Of a DNA stretch of 64,000 nt, positions 48,837 to 58,394 are shown piece after piece (the stretch's first letter is position 1; every line of letters starts with the position of its first letter). This stretch comes from Curtobacterium flaccumfaciens. GTDB lineage: Bacteria; Actinomycetota; Actinomycetes; Actinomycetales; Microbacteriaceae. The DNA lies in assembly GCF_013359815.1 (NCBI RefSeq), contig NZ_JABMCF010000040.1, positions 496,001 through 560,000 of the forward strand, in the 5' to 3' direction. Below the pieces are notes generated by a model that saw only the letters and a list, made by a program, of their open reading frames with translations, was not told the origin of the DNA and made no database searches. Both the position numbers and the translations under genes were made by a program.

Positions 48837-50270
48837 TCAGCCGACGCGTTCGATCGCGGCGGCGAGCCGGGTGGTCGAGCGGCCCGGGTGGAACGGCACG
48901 GTGACGACGCGGCCACCCCACTCGGCGAGGGTCGCCGTCTCGGGCAGTTCGCTCGCGGTGTAGTCGCCGCCCTTCGCCCAGACGTCCGGTCGGAAGCGGC
49001 GCAGGGCCTCGTCGGGGGTGGACTCGTCGAACACCACGACGGCGTCGACGCAGTCGAGTGCCAGGAGCAGCTCGACCCGGTCGTCCTGGGTCATGATCGG
49101 CCGGTCCGGGCCCTTCAGAGCGCGCACCGACGAGTCCGAGTTCAGGCAGACGACCAGGCAGTCGCCGAGAGCGCGGGCGGCCGACAGGGTGCGGGCGTGC
49201 CCGGCGTGCAGCAGGTCGAAGCAGCCGCCGGTCGCGACGACGGTGCCGCCGGCGCTCCGGACGTCGTGCACCAGGCGCATGGCGTCCCGGTCTGCCCCGG
49301 GCACGGCGAGCGGCGCGGGGCCGTCGTCGGCGAAGAGCGCGGTCACGCCGCCGGCGGCCAGGTACTCGGACGCGGCGACCACCCCGGCGGAGACGGCGTC
49401 GGGGACGTCCGCCCCGGACGCCAGCGCGACGGCGACGCCCGCGGCGAGCCGGTCGCCGGCACCGCAGGGGTCCCCGGCGCTGACGGACGGAGCCGGCACG
49501 AAGCGGCTGTCGCCCTGGGCGTCGGCGAGCAGTGCGCCGCGGTCACCCATCGTCACGGCGACGGCGCCGGCCTGCCACTGCTCAACGAGCCGGGCGGCTG
49601 CAACGGTCGCGAAGGGCACGCCGTGTCCCTCGACGTCCGTGAAGCGTCGTGCCTCGGCCGCGTTCGGGGTGGCGACGGTGGTGCCGGGGACGGGGGCGGC
49701 GCCCTTGGGGTGCGGGTCCCAGACCACCGGCAGGCGCTCGGCCGCACGGGTGAGGGCCTCACGGAGGGCCGGGGCAGCGGCGACCCCGCGGCCGTAGTCG
49801 GCGACGACGATCGCGTCGACGCCGTCGAGGGCGGCGGTCATCGCCTCGGTGGCACCGGGCACGGGCGGGGTCGCGCAGCCCTCGTCGATCCGGACGAGGG
49901 CGTGGTCGACGACGCGCACGCGGGTCTTCACGGGGGTGGGGACGCCGGAGGGTCCGGCGACGATCGTGACCTCGGGGAGCAGGTCACGGATCTCCTGGGC
50001 ACGGCCGTCGTCGCTCAGGACGGTGACCAGGGTGACGTCGTGGCCGTCGCGGGCGAGCATCGTCGCGACGAGTCCGGCACCACCGGCACGGCGGTCGTCG
50101 GTGGCGACGTCCACCACGGGGACAGGGGCGTCCGGGCTCAGCCGCTCGCTCGTGCCGGACACGTCGACGTCGAGCAGGGTGTCCCCGACGACGGCGATGC
50201 GGAAGCGCGGTCCGGCGGCACGGCCACCGGCGGCACCGGAACGCGGTGCGACTGCAGCGGGCCCGCTCAT
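48837..50270 (-). CDS. hldE: Bifunctional heptose-phosphate kinase / adenylyltransferase, copy 2 (diverged)
   Basis: Second HldE-like protein, 477 aa. Kinase part: 'RIAVVGDTLLDVDVSGTSER', 'LSPDAPVPVVDV', 'AGGAGLVATMLARDGHD' and 'AGDPCGAGDRLAAGVAVAL'. The Asn normally following GGA(A) in the substrate loop is missing ('GGAGL' against 'GGAANTA' in copy 1), so specificity may differ. Adenylyltransferase part: 'VATGGCFDLLHAGHARTLSA' with HxGH, and 'RFRPDVWAKGGDYTASEL'. ATGA overlap with gmhA directly upstream ties it to heptose synthesis. Having two copies suggests two heptose pools or subfunctionalised domains. Confidence 0.87.
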   Translation of the reverse strand: MSGPAAVAPRSGAAGGRAAGPRFRIAVVGDTLLDVDVSGTSERLSPDAPVPVVDVATDDRRAGGAGLVATMLARDGHDVTLVTVLSDDGRAQEIRDLLPEVTIVAGPSGVPTPVKTRVRVVDHALVRIDEGCATPPVPGATEAMTAALDGVDAIVVADYGRGVAAAPALREALTRAAERLPVVWDPHPKGAAPVPGTTVATPNAAEARRFTDVEGHGVPFATVAAARLVEQWQAGAVAVTMGDRGALLADAQGDSRFVPAPSVSAGDPCGAGDRLAAGVAVALASGADVPDAVSAGVVAASEYLAAGGVTALFADDGPAPLAVPGADRDAMRLVHDVRSAGGTVVATGGCFDLLHAGHARTLSAARALGDCLVVCLNSDSSVRALKGPDRPIMTQDDRVELLLALDCVDAVVVFDESTPDEALRRFRPDVWAKGGDYTASELPETATLAEWGGRVVTVPFHPGRSTTRLAAAIERVG

Positions 50271-50890
50271 CGACGGCCCCCGCGACGCAGCGTCGGCTCC
50301 ATCGCCTTGCAGAGCGCGTGCACCAGGACGAGCTGTGCCTCCTGCACGTTGGCGGACGGCCCCTCGATGCAGATCGCGTCGTCGACCAGGTCGGCGAGTG
50401 GGTTCGGCCCGGAGCCGGTCAGCGCGAGGGAGCGGGCACCCACGGCACGTGCGGCCTCGGCGGCCCGCAGCAGGTTCGGGCTCTTGCCGCTCGTCGACAG
50501 CAGCACGAGGACGTCGCCGGCCCGGGCGTGCGCCGACACCTGCCGCGCGAACACCTGGTCGTAGCCGTAGTCGTTCCCGATGGCGGTCACGGCGGAGGTC
50601 TCGGCGTGCAGCGAGATGGCCGAGTACGCCGGCCGGTCGCCCTCGAAGCGGCCGGTGAGCTCGGACGTCAGGTGCTGCGCCTCGGCAGCCGAGCCGCCGT
50701 TGCCCGCGGCGAGCAGCCGACGCCCGGCGACGAGCCGCCCGGCGATGTCGTCCGCCCACTCGGCGATGTGGTCCTTGTGGTCGACGAGGGAGGCGATCAC
50801 GGGGACCGACGCCGCGACGTGGTCGACGACGACGCGGGCGCTGTCGGTGACGGCGCGGTCCTCGAGCCCGGTCTGCTGGTCGATGGTCAT
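50267..50890 (-). CDS. gmhA: Sedoheptulose-7-phosphate isomerase GmhA
   Basis: First enzyme of ADP-heptose synthesis: sedoheptulose 7-phosphate to D-glycero-D-manno-heptose 7-phosphate. 207 aa SIS-domain protein, the usual size. '[20 protein letters not shown]' and '[20 protein letters not shown]' are diagnostic of GmhA. '[19 protein letters not shown]' is the phosphosugar-binding Ser-rich loop. Start and stop overlap both neighbours by 4 nt. A general SIS isomerase is an alternative, but hldE and gmhB nearby make GmhA secure. Confidence 0.92.
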   Translation of the reverse strand: MTIDQQTGLEDRAVTDSARVVVDHVAASVPVIASLVDHKDHIAEWADDIAGRLVAGRRLLAAGNGGSAAEAQHLTSELTGRFEGDRPAYSAISLHAETSAVTAIGNDYGYDQVFARQVSAHARAGDVLVLLSTSGKSPNLLRAAEAARAVGARSLALTGSGPNPLADLVDDAICIEGPSANVQEAQLVLVHALCKAMEPTLRRGGRR

Positions 50891-52215
50891 CGTGCGGTCC
50901 TCTCCGTCGACTGCGCGGCGCGGGTGACCCGGCCGGCGTGGGTGGTGCGCGAGCGGCCGGCGGCGGGCCCGGTGATGCTGGCGGACGAGGTCGTGCCGGC
51001 GAGCAGGCGCTCGTAGACGCGCTCGCTGTCGGCCGCGACCTTCTGCCAGGTGTAGCGGGACTCGGCGCGCTGTCGACCGGCTCGGCCGTACGCCTCGCGG
51101 CGCTCCGGGTCGTCGAGCAGTGCGCCGACGGCCTCGGCGACCGCGGTCTCGTCGCGCGGCGGCACGTGCAGGCCGGTGGCGTCCTCGACGACGGTGTCGA
51201 TGAGCCCGCCGACGCTCGACGCGACCACCGGGCGGCCGCAGGCCATCGCCTCGAGCGGCACGATGCCGAACGGCTCGTACCAGGGGGCGCAGACGACGAC
51301 GTCGGCGCTGCGGTAGACGGCGGGCATGTCGTGCTGCCCGAGCTGCCCGCGGAACGTCACGTGGTCGCGCACGCCGAGCGACCGGGCGAGTGCGTCGAGG
51401 CGCTGGTACTCGGGGTCGTCCACCAGGTCGGCACCGGCGACACCGGCACCACCCACGACGACGAGCTCGACGTCACGGCCCTGTTCGACCAGTGCTGCGA
51501 GAGCGGCGATGGTCGTGCCGACGCCCTTCCGCTGCACGAGTCGTGAGGCGGTGAGCACCCGGAGCGGACGGTCGCGCTGCTCGACGGGGCCGTCCGGACG
51601 GAAGAGTGACACGTCGACGCCGCACGGCACCACCGAGATGCGGTGCAGCGGGACACCGAGGGCCTTGAGCTCGAACGCCTCGTCCGAGCAGGTCGCGACG
51701 ACCTGGTCGACGCTCCGGCCGACGGCGGGTTCGACCCACTCGCGCTCGGCCGGGCTGGTGTCCGCGGCACCCTGGTGCCGGCGCTTCACGACACCCAGGG
51801 CGTGGAAGGTCTGCACCACCGGGATCCGCACGCCACCGGTCCGGGCCTGCACCTGCGTCACCGCGTCGAGGGCGGCGTGGCCCGACATCCAGAAGTGCGC
51901 GTGCACCACGTCGGGGCGGTCGAGGAACCACTCGGCGGCGAGCACCGACGCGAACGTCCCCATGAACGGGAACAGCTCGTCCTTCGGCACGGCACGCGCG
52001 GGACCGGCGTCGACGTGCACGACGTCCACACCGGGGCGCAGGGGCACGCGGACGGGCTGCGACGCGTCGTCGCGCCGCGTGTAGACGGTCACGTGGTGGC
52101 CGCGGTCGGCCAGTGCACCGGACAGTTCGGCGACGTGGACGTTCTGCCCACCGGCGTCGACCCCGCCGAGCACGGCGAGCGGACTCGCGTGCTCGGACAC
52201 CATGGCGATCTTCAT
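50887..52215 (-). CDS. Glycosyltransferase family 4/1
   Basis: 442 aa, GT-B. N-terminal '[20 protein letters not shown]' is typical of sucrose-synthase/mycothiol-type GT4. '[17 protein letters not shown]' forms the acceptor cleft and '[20 protein letters not shown]' starts the donor domain. '[20 protein letters not shown]' holds the E-x7-E motif. Located between another glycosyltransferase gene and gmhA with 4-nt overlaps; presumably adds a sugar to the same glycan. Confidence 0.88.
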   Translation of the reverse strand: MKIAMVSEHASPLAVLGGVDAGGQNVHVAELSGALADRGHHVTVYTRRDDASQPVRVPLRPGVDVVHVDAGPARAVPKDELFPFMGTFASVLAAEWFLDRPDVVHAHFWMSGHAALDAVTQVQARTGGVRIPVVQTFHALGVVKRRHQGAADTSPAEREWVEPAVGRSVDQVVATCSDEAFELKALGVPLHRISVVPCGVDVSLFRPDGPVEQRDRPLRVLTASRLVQRKGVGTTIAALAALVEQGRDVELVVVGGAGVAGADLVDDPEYQRLDALARSLGVRDHVTFRGQLGQHDMPAVYRSADVVVCAPWYEPFGIVPLEAMACGRPVVASSVGGLIDTVVEDATGLHVPPRDETAVAEAVGALLDDPERREAYGRAGRQRAESRYTWQKVAADSERVYERLLAGTTSSASITGPAAGRSRTTHAGRVTRAAQSTERTAR

Positions 52216-53213
52216 CGCAGGCTCCCTTCGAGCGCGGCTCCCGCCGCACGGTTCCGTCGCGCACCGCGCGCGACGGCGTCGTCGAGCAGGTCGTCCCAGT
52301 CGGCCAGGAACCGACCGAGCGCGTGCCGTGCGAGCACGGCCTCACGCGCCACGAGCCCCCGTCGGCGCGCCTCGTCCGGGTCCTCCAGCAGCAGCCTGGA
52401 GGCCCGCACCAGCTCCTCGACGTCGGTCGCGATCGCCCCGGCCTCACCCGGGACCGTGCGGGCCACGTCCGTCGTCGCGAGCACCAGGACCGGCATGGCC
52501 ATGTGCATCGACTCGATGAGCGACAGGCCGAGCGAGGTCCAGCGGTTCGGGTGCACGTAGGCCCGCCGTTCGGCCAGCGCCGCGTGCATGGGGTCGGCCT
52601 GGACATCGCCCTGCGCGACCACGCGGTCGCCGAAGCCGAGCTCCGGCAGCCGTTCGGTGCCGATGCCCCAGACGTCGACCGGGGCGACCTCGGCGAAGCG
52701 GGGGAGCAGGTCGGTACCGACGACACGGTTGCGCCGGACGGGTTCGTTGATGACGACGCCGAGGCGCTGGAGCGCACCGGTGTACAGCGGGCCGGGGTCG
52801 ACGACGCCGTGCTCGACGACGGTGGTCCGGGTGGTGCCGCAGTCCCACATCAGGGCGTTCCAGTGCGTCACGTGCGCGATCGTCAGGTCGTCGCGGTCGC
52901 GCATCGGGTGCAGGCTGTTCGGCACGTCGACCCGGGGGGCGTTGTGCTCCACGAAGACGATCGGGACGTCACGGCCACCGAGCAGACGACGGGCTTCCTC
53001 GAGCTCCTCGGTGCGCTGCAGGACGACCACGTCGACCTCGGCCTCGGCGACGTCGGCCGGGTCGATCTCGATCGCGGAGTCCGGCCAGGCGCGCCCGCCG
53101 CGGCCGAGTCCCCAGGCGTCGCGCGCCGGGGTGGTCGGGATGAGGTACTCGTGGGGGCCGCGGACGAAGGCGTCCATCCAGCCGCCGTGCACGTGCCACA
53201 CGAGGATCCGCAT
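52212..53213 (-). CDS. Glycosyltransferase (GT-B)
   Basis: 333 aa. The N-terminus '[20 protein letters not shown]' and the C-terminal '[20 protein letters not shown]' (ExxxxMxxPV, GT4-type donor site) define a GT-B transferase. '[19 protein letters not shown]' and '[17 protein letters not shown]' are further conserved-looking blocks. The specific family is less certain than its neighbour's. Overlaps the GT4 gene by 4 nt. The 87-nt gap upstream contains a purine-rich GGAGCAGGAGAA iteration. Confidence 0.78.
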   Translation of the reverse strand: MRILVWHVHGGWMDAFVRGPHEYLIPTTPARDAWGLGRGGRAWPDSAIEIDPADVAEAEVDVVVLQRTEELEEARRLLGGRDVPIVFVEHNAPRVDVPNSLHPMRDRDDLTIAHVTHWNALMWDCGTTRTTVVEHGVVDPGPLYTGALQRLGVVINEPVRRNRVVGTDLLPRFAEVAPVDVWGIGTERLPELGFGDRVVAQGDVQADPMHAALAERRAYVHPNRWTSLGLSLIESMHMAMPVLVLATTDVARTVPGEAGAIATDVEELVRASRLLLEDPDEARRRGLVAREAVLARHALGRFLADWDDLLDDAVARGARRNRAAGAALEGSLR

Positions 53214-53300
53214 GCAGGGCCTTCCGGTCGGTGTCGATGGGCTCGCTCCCCGCCGCTGCCGGAGCAGCAGGAGAAGGAGCAGGAGAAGCAGTGGCGCACG

Positions 53301-54380
53301 CTACGCAGCGCCTTCTGGGCCGCCCCGCAGACTTCTCCGATCAGTCCGCGAAACGCGGTCGAGGAGCCGCTCGTGGGCCTCCAGGACGTCCGCGATGCGC
53401 ACTCCGGACAGGCACGGGTGGCCGGGGACCGGGCACTCGCGAGCGCGGCTGAGTCGGCACGGTGCGGCCTGGTCCCCGAGCAGTTCGACGAGCGGGGCGT
53501 ACGGCGCCCACTTCACGGCGGGGACGACCGGCGAGAACAGACTCACGATGGGCGCCCCGACGGCTGCGGCGAGGTGGGCCGGACCGGTGTTCCCGACGAC
53601 GACGACCTCGGCTCCGGCGAGGACGGCCGCGAGTTCGGCGGGGCTGGTGCGGCCGCCGAGGTCGATGCCGGTGTCGCCCGCCACGGCGGCGGTCAGCGCG
53701 CGTTCGCCGGGGGAGCCGGTGACGACGACGGGGACGCCGCGCTCGGCGTAGGCGGCGACGAGCGCACGGTGGTGGGCCTCCGGCCACGACCGTGCCGGGA
53801 CGCTGGCTCCGGGGTGGACGACGACGTAGCGGTCGAGGCCGGCCACGGGCGGGGGCAGGACGGCGTCGTGGCGCACCGCGAGCCTCCCGTCGTCGTCCGG
53901 CGGCAGCCGGAACCCGGCCGCCTCGGCGATCCGCAGCGCACGCTCGGGCTCGGGGAGGTCCTCGGGCAGGTCCTCGCCGGGGCGCAGCCGCACGTCGAGC
54001 AGTGACCCGGGGTGGTCGACCGAGGCCCCGGAGACCCGGGGGACCCCGGCCAGGCGCAGGAGCAGGGCGAGGGGCAGGGGCGACTGGTGGAAGGACGTCA
54101 GGACGACGGCCTCGTCGGGCTGTTCCTCGGCGACCAGCGCGCGGAACTCGGCGAGCAGGGCGTCGTCGATCGGGCGTGCGGTCTCGGTGACCCACGGTGC
54201 CGCCCACACCCGCACCCGGTCGATGCCGGGCAGCAGGTCGGCGGCCGGTGCCCCCTGCGGTCCGCACAGCATCGTCACGTGCGCGGCACCGGCGGCGACC
54301 GCGCGGACCGCGGGTCCGGCGACCAGGACGTCGCCGAACGAGTCGAGCCGGGCGACGAGGACGCGCCGACCGGCGCTCAC
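53301..54380 (-). CDS. Glycosyltransferase family 9 (heptosyltransferase-like), B
   Basis: 359 aa. 'LVARLDSFGDVLVAGPAVRA' is the GT9 start. 'YVVVHPGASVPARSWPEAHH' and 'VVGNTGPAHLAAAVGAPIVS' are the nucleotide-sugar blocks. The C-terminal 'CRLSRARECPVPGHPCLSGV' matches the Cys-rich end of WaaF/WaaC-type heptosyltransferases. The GTG start overlaps the gmhB stop. ADP-heptose transfer is the best guess. Confidence 0.88.
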   Translation of the reverse strand: MSAGRRVLVARLDSFGDVLVAGPAVRAVAAGAAHVTMLCGPQGAPAADLLPGIDRVRVWAAPWVTETARPIDDALLAEFRALVAEEQPDEAVVLTSFHQSPLPLALLLRLAGVPRVSGASVDHPGSLLDVRLRPGEDLPEDLPEPERALRIAEAAGFRLPPDDDGRLAVRHDAVLPPPVAGLDRYVVVHPGASVPARSWPEAHHRALVAAYAERGVPVVVTGSPGERALTAAVAGDTGIDLGGRTSPAELAAVLAGAEVVVVGNTGPAHLAAAVGAPIVSLFSPVVPAVKWAPYAPLVELLGDQAAPCRLSRARECPVPGHPCLSGVRIADVLEAHERLLDRVSRTDRRSLRGGPEGAA

Positions 54381-54934
54381 GCCCGGTCCGCCACGCTGCC
54401 GACGTGCTCGAGCACCAGGGTGACGGCCTCGTCCAGGTCCGCGGCGACGGTGTCGGCCTCGTCGATCTCCTGAGCGCGGGTGCGCGGGGTGGGCACGAGG
54501 ATCCCCTGCGCGCCGGCGTTCCGCGCGGCCTGGACGTCGGCGCCGATGTCACCGACGACGACGATCGACTCCGGCGGGATGCCGAGCCGCTCGGCGGCGT
54601 CGAGGACCATCGCGGGCCGGGGCTTCCGGCAGGCACAGTCGTCACTGGCGTCGTGCGGGCAGACGCACCACACGTCGAACGGGCCGACGAGCTCGTCGAC
54701 CCGGGCGTTGGTGGCGTCGACCTCTTCGCGCGTGGCCATGCCCTTCGCGATCACCGACTGGTTCGTGACGACGCCGAGCTGCAACCCGGCGGCACGCGCC
54801 CGGTCGACGGCGCGGCGGGCACCGGGGACGGGGACGACCAGGTGCGGGTCGGCGTTGTACGGGACGTCCACCACGAGGGTGTCGTCGCGGTCGAGGAGCA
54901 GGCCGCGGATGACGCGGTCCGGTGCGAGGGCCAT
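54377..54934 (-). CDS. gmhB: Heptose 1,7-bisphosphate 7-phosphatase GmhB (HAD family)
   Basis: Removes the 7-phosphate of D-glycero-D-manno-heptose 1,7-bisphosphate between the two HldE steps. 185 aa, standard GmhB length. The HAD nucleophile is Asp15 with Asp17 in 'LLLDRDDTLVVDVPYN'. The zinc-site motif 'WCVCPHDASDDCACRKPRP' is specific for GmhB against other HADs. 'VVTNQSVIAKGMATREEVD' and 'VVVGDIGADVQAARNAGA' supply motifs II and IV. First gene of the minus-strand heptose operon running to 48070. Confidence 0.92.
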   Translation of the reverse strand: MALAPDRVIRGLLLDRDDTLVVDVPYNADPHLVVPVPGARRAVDRARAAGLQLGVVTNQSVIAKGMATREEVDATNARVDELVGPFDVWCVCPHDASDDCACRKPRPAMVLDAAERLGIPPESIVVVGDIGADVQAARNAGAQGILVPTPRTRAQEIDEADTVAADLDEAVTLVLEHVGSVADRA

Positions 54935-55034
54935 GCTCCGTGACTACCGGTCCACGGCCGGGGACCGCCCCAGGAAGAGCCGCGGAGCGCGGTCCCGGCA
55001 GGACCGTCAGCGTGTCGGGTCTACCGTCGCGGCG

Positions 55035-56018
55035 GTGACCGCCCTCGAGAACCTGCCCGACCCCGACGGACGCCCGGAACTGCTCGTCCTCCGTGCCATC
55101 AAGCTCGGCGACCTGCTCGTCGCCGTCCCCGCACTGCACGCGCTCCGCCGCGCGTTCCCCGACCACCGCATCACCCTGGCCACCACGGCGTGGCTGGCGC
55201 CGGTCGTCGAACTCGTACCTGCGGTGGACGTCCACCTGGCCCAGCACGGTCTCGACCACCCGATCGCGGTGCCGCACGGTGCCGTCGACATCGCCGTCAA
55301 CCTGCACGGTGCCGGCCCGGAGTCCTCGGACCTCGTCGCCGCACTCGCCCCGCGCCGGGTCATCGGGCACGCCGACCCGACCCACGACTACGAGGGCCCG
55401 GAGTGGCCGGACGACGTGCACGAGCGCGACCGCTGGGCGGACCTGCTCACGTGGCACGGCATCCAGGCGGACGCCACCGAGGTGCACATCGACCGCCCCG
55501 CCGAGCCGCCGGTGGTCGCCGACGCGGCCGTCGTGCACGTGGGTGCCTTCCACGGTGCGCGGCACTGGCCGACGGACCGCTTCGCCGACGTGGTGCGCGG
55601 GCTCCGGGCGCGCGGTGCCGACGTGGTCCTGACGGGAGGCTCGGACGACGTCGTGCGCGCCCGTGCCGTCGCCGACGCGGCCGGCCTGGCGCCGGAGGCG
55701 GTCCTGGCCGGCACCCTGGACCTGCAGGCCTTCGCCGCGGTGATCGCCGCGGCGCGGCTCGTCGTCACGGTCGACACCGGCGCTGCGCACCTGGCGACCG
55801 CGTACGGGGTGCCGTCGGTCGTGCTGTTCGGCCCGGCCCCGCCCGAGGCGTGGGGCCCGCCGTCGACCGGTCCGCACATCGTGCTCACCGACGCCTCGGT
55901 CCGTCGCGGCGACGTCTTCGCCGAGGACCCGGATCCGGCGATCCTGGCCGTGACCGCGGACGACGTGCTCGGCGCGGTGGACCGGCTCCGGGTGACCGCT
56001 CAGGCGGCCGGGCGGTAG
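55035..56018 (+). CDS. Glycosyltransferase family 9 (heptosyltransferase-like), C
   Basis: 327 aa. 'VLRAIKLGDLLVAVPALHAL' (GT9 start), 'AVVHVGAFHGARHWPTDRFA' and 'TVDTGAAHLATAYGVPSVVL' are the family blocks. It lacks the Cys-rich end of copies A and B and is the shortest. Divergent from gmhB across a 100-nt gap. The GTG at 55035 lies 7 nt after TACCGT, fitting a leaderless transcript. Acts with the heptose genes. Confidence 0.87.
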   Translation: MTALENLPDPDGRPELLVLRAIKLGDLLVAVPALHALRRAFPDHRITLATTAWLAPVVELVPAVDVHLAQHGLDHPIAVPHGAVDIAVNLHGAGPESSDLVAALAPRRVIGHADPTHDYEGPEWPDDVHERDRWADLLTWHGIQADATEVHIDRPAEPPVVADAAVVHVGAFHGARHWPTDRFADVVRGLRARGADVVLTGGSDDVVRARAVADAAGLAPEAVLAGTLDLQAFAAVIAAARLVVTVDTGAAHLATAYGVPSVVLFGPAPPEAWGPPSTGPHIVLTDASVRRGDVFAEDPDPAILAVTADDVLGAVDRLRVTAQAAGR

Positions 56019-56068
56019 CGTCGACCGAGAGCCTCCCGGACCTGCCGGATGCTCGGAGGGAGTCCTTC

Positions 56069-56425
56069 GTGTTCGAAGCCGCGAACATCCGTGACTGGAT
56101 CGGTCTGCCCGTCGTCGACGAGGCCGACGACAAGGTCGGCACGCTCGAGAGCATCTACTACGACACCGCCACGTCCGAGCCGGCGTTCGGTGCCCTGACC
56201 ACCGGCATGGTCGGGTTCCAGAAGCTCGTCTTCGTCCCGCTGTTCGGCGCCACCGTCGCCCCGAAGCACCTGCGCGTGACGTTCCCGAAGAAGCTCGTCA
56301 AGGACGCCCCCTCGATCTCGACCGACGGGGAGCTCGACGCCGCGACCGAGCCCGAGCTGTTCCAGCACTACGGGCTGGAGTACCGCACCGGCAGCGGTGG
56401 CGAACGCCGTCTCGGACGCCGCTGA
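56069..56425 (+). CDS. PRC-barrel domain protein
   Basis: 118 aa. 'IRDWIGLPVVDEADDKVGTL' followed by 'IYYDTATSEPAFGALTTGMV' is the PRC-barrel pattern (found in RimM and photosynthetic reaction-centre H subunits), with 'KLVFVPLFGATVAPKHLRVT' after it. The GTG start at 56069 has GGAGGGAG 5 nt upstream; in-frame GTG upstream is not preferred. Single-domain PRC proteins are common, poorly understood, stress-associated proteins in actinobacteria. Confidence 0.82.
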   Translation: MFEAANIRDWIGLPVVDEADDKVGTLESIYYDTATSEPAFGALTTGMVGFQKLVFVPLFGATVAPKHLRVTFPKKLVKDAPSISTDGELDAATEPELFQHYGLEYRTGSGGERRLGRR

Positions 56426-56494
56426 GCCCGTCCCGCCCCACCCGACCGACCCCACCCGACCGACCGATCCGCCGCACCCGCCCGGAGGCCGCAA

Positions 56495-57568
56495 CTGCTC
56501 CGCACCGCCCGTACGACGCTGCTCGCCGCCTTGGCGGCGGTCGCCGTCGTCGGGCTGGTGGTGGCCGGGGTCGCGGCACCGGGGCCGGTGGAACCCGCGT
56601 CGGCCGCGCCGATGTGGCCCGTCCCGCAGCCCTACCCGGTGCCGGACGACCCCACCGAATCGCTCGCCGACCTCCCGCCCGGCAGCGAGTACGTCGCCCT
56701 CGGTGACTCGTACTCCGCCGGCTACGGCCTCGGCGACCGGACCCGGCTGCCCACGAGCGCGTGCGTGCAGTCGGCCCGTGACTACCCGCACCGGCTCGCG
56801 GCGCGCTTCGGCCTCGACCTGACCGACGTCACGTGTGCGGGCGCCACCAGCGAGGACGTCACGACCGGACACCAGTTCAAGGGCGTCCCCCCGCAGATCG
56901 AGTCGCTGTCGTCGCGCACCCGGCTCGTGACCCTGACCATCGGCGGCAACGACGCGGACCTGTTCGGCACCGCCGCGTCGTGCCTGGCGATCTCGGCCGA
57001 CGGCCCGGTGTTCTCCGGACGTGACGCGCCGTCGTGCGAGAGCACGCTCGTGCAGGACGGTGAGGACCAGCTCAGCGTGAAGATCCAGTCGCGGGTCGCG
57101 CTCGGGATCGCCGACACCCTCGCAGCGGTGCAACGGGCCGCGCCGAACGCCGTCGTCGTGTTCCTCGGGTACCCGGCGATCTTCCCGGACGCCGAGCACA
57201 CCCCGGCGAAGGGCTGCTTCCGCTCGGCGCTCGACCTCGGCACGCTCGCGGGGTCGTTCCCCTCGGACACCTTCCCGTTCACCGACGACGACGTGGCGTA
57301 CCTGCACGGTGTGCAGGAGGAGCTCGACGCCGTGTCCGCATCCGCCGCCGACGCCGCCGGGGTGCGGTTCGTCGACGTCCTCGAACGCACCGAGGCCCAC
57401 TCGGCCTGCGCCCCGGCGGACGAACGCTACGTCGCCGGGGTCAGCCTGACCGGCTCGAGCGACCTGCGACGCATCGACCTCAAGGCCGGCGCCCTGCACC
57501 CGAACGGCCGCGGTGTCGCGTACCTCACCGACCAGATGGCCGACGCGATCCGGGAACTCGCCGGCTGA
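56495..57568 (+). CDS. Secreted SGNH/GDSL hydrolase, probable CTG start
   Basis: Secreted esterase/lipase-like enzyme, 357 aa. SGNH blocks: 'YVALGDSYSAGYGLGD' (Ser nucleophile), 'LVTLTIGGNDADLFG' (Asn) and 'GALHPNGRGVAYLTDQ' (His), with Cys pairs typical of secreted actinobacterial members. The only start giving a normal signal peptide (basic LRTARTT then hydrophobic) is CTG at 56495, which has GGAGG 6 nt upstream. TTG at 56531 would leave a signal without positive charge. The 3' end overlaps the convergent universal stress protein gene by 44 nt. Confidence 0.82.
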   Translation: MLRTARTTLLAALAAVAVVGLVVAGVAAPGPVEPASAAPMWPVPQPYPVPDDPTESLADLPPGSEYVALGDSYSAGYGLGDRTRLPTSACVQSARDYPHRLAARFGLDLTDVTCAGATSEDVTTGHQFKGVPPQIESLSSRTRLVTLTIGGNDADLFGTAASCLAISADGPVFSGRDAPSCESTLVQDGEDQLSVKIQSRVALGIADTLAAVQRAAPNAVVVFLGYPAIFPDAEHTPAKGCFRSALDLGTLAGSFPSDTFPFTDDDVAYLHGVQEELDAVSASAADAAGVRFVDVLERTEAHSACAPADERYVAGVSLTGSSDLRRIDLKAGALHPNGRGVAYLTDQMADAIRELAG

Positions 57569-58394
57569 CCCCTCCGGACCCCGCGCTGTCCGTGTGCGCC
57601 GCCGGAGGGACGACACACACCGGAGCCGCCGTCTCACGGACGACGTCGTGGAGCAGTGCGCCGGACAGCACCCGCACGTGCCCCCGTCCGAGCACCACGA
57701 GCGACGCCCGCCGGGTGCGCGATGCGATGGCGTGCCCCGGGTGTCCCTCCACGAGCAGCGGCCGGATCCGCACCGCCGGGAACCGCGCGGTCAGGTCCTC
57801 GGTGACCCGCTGCAGCAGTTCGGCGTTCCGGGCGCGCCACCGCAGGGGATCCTCGGCGAAGTCGGTGAGCCCGGTCCGGGTCAGCACGGGCATCTCCCAC
57901 GCCCGGAGCAGCGTCAGTCGCCGGTGCAGCCGGACGGCCTCGGCGACGGCGATCGAGACGGCCCGTTCATCGGTCGGTTCCTCGACGGCCAGCACCACGT
58001 CGCCGTCGATCGGGTGCGGTCCCTCGGGGACGATCACGGTCGGCACCGCCGCGCGGACCGCGACCCGCGCCGGGTCGCCGCCGGCGGTCGAACCCCGTCG
58101 GCTCCGGAAGGTCCCGATCACCAGGAGGTCACCGCCGTCGGACTCCTCGACCAGGGCGGTGGCGAACGGCCCCGCGTGCCGGTGCACCTCGACGGTCACT
58201 CCGGGCAGGGCGGCGCGCGCGGCCTCGGCCAGGCGGTCGGCCACCGGTCCGGGGCCCTCGATCGCCGGGTCGGCACCGATGATCCGGATCCGCTCGATCC
58301 CGCTGTCCGCGCGGGCGGCGATCCACCGCAGCGCCTCGTCGTGCGCCATCGCGGCGTCCGCGGCCAGCGTCACCGTCGTCCATCGTTCGTCCAT
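57525..58394 (-). CDS. Universal stress protein with two USP domains
   Basis: 289 aa. N-terminal half: 'TVTLAADAAMAHDEALRWIA' to 'GDLLVIGTFRSRRG' and 'AVPTVIVPEG'. C-terminal half: 'DVVLAVEEPTDERAVSIAVA' to 'ASLVVLGRGHVRVLSGALLH' and 'AAPVCVVPPA'. The second half has a G..G..G(S) nucleotide loop (GRGHVRVLSG) that may bind ATP; the first is degenerate. ATG 58394 has GGAGGAGG about 10 nt upstream. A longer in-frame reading to 59240 crosses the divergent Nudix gene and is rejected. Confidence 0.85.
   Translation of the reverse strand: MDERWTTVTLAADAAMAHDEALRWIAARADSGIERIRIIGADPAIEGPGPVADRLAEAARAALPGVTVEVHRHAGPFATALVEESDGGDLLVIGTFRSRRGSTAGGDPARVAVRAAVPTVIVPEGPHPIDGDVVLAVEEPTDERAVSIAVAEAVRLHRRLTLLRAWEMPVLTRTGLTDFAEDPLRWRARNAELLQRVTEDLTARFPAVRIRPLLVEGHPGHAIASRTRRASLVVLGRGHVRVLSGALLHDVVRETAAPVCVVPPAAHTDSAGSGGVSRRVPGSRRPSGR

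Noticed and set aside
53240-53295. GGAGCAGGAGAA purine-rich iteration as a regulatory element
   Set aside because: It is a short low-complexity stretch without symmetry or conserved spacing to the next gene.
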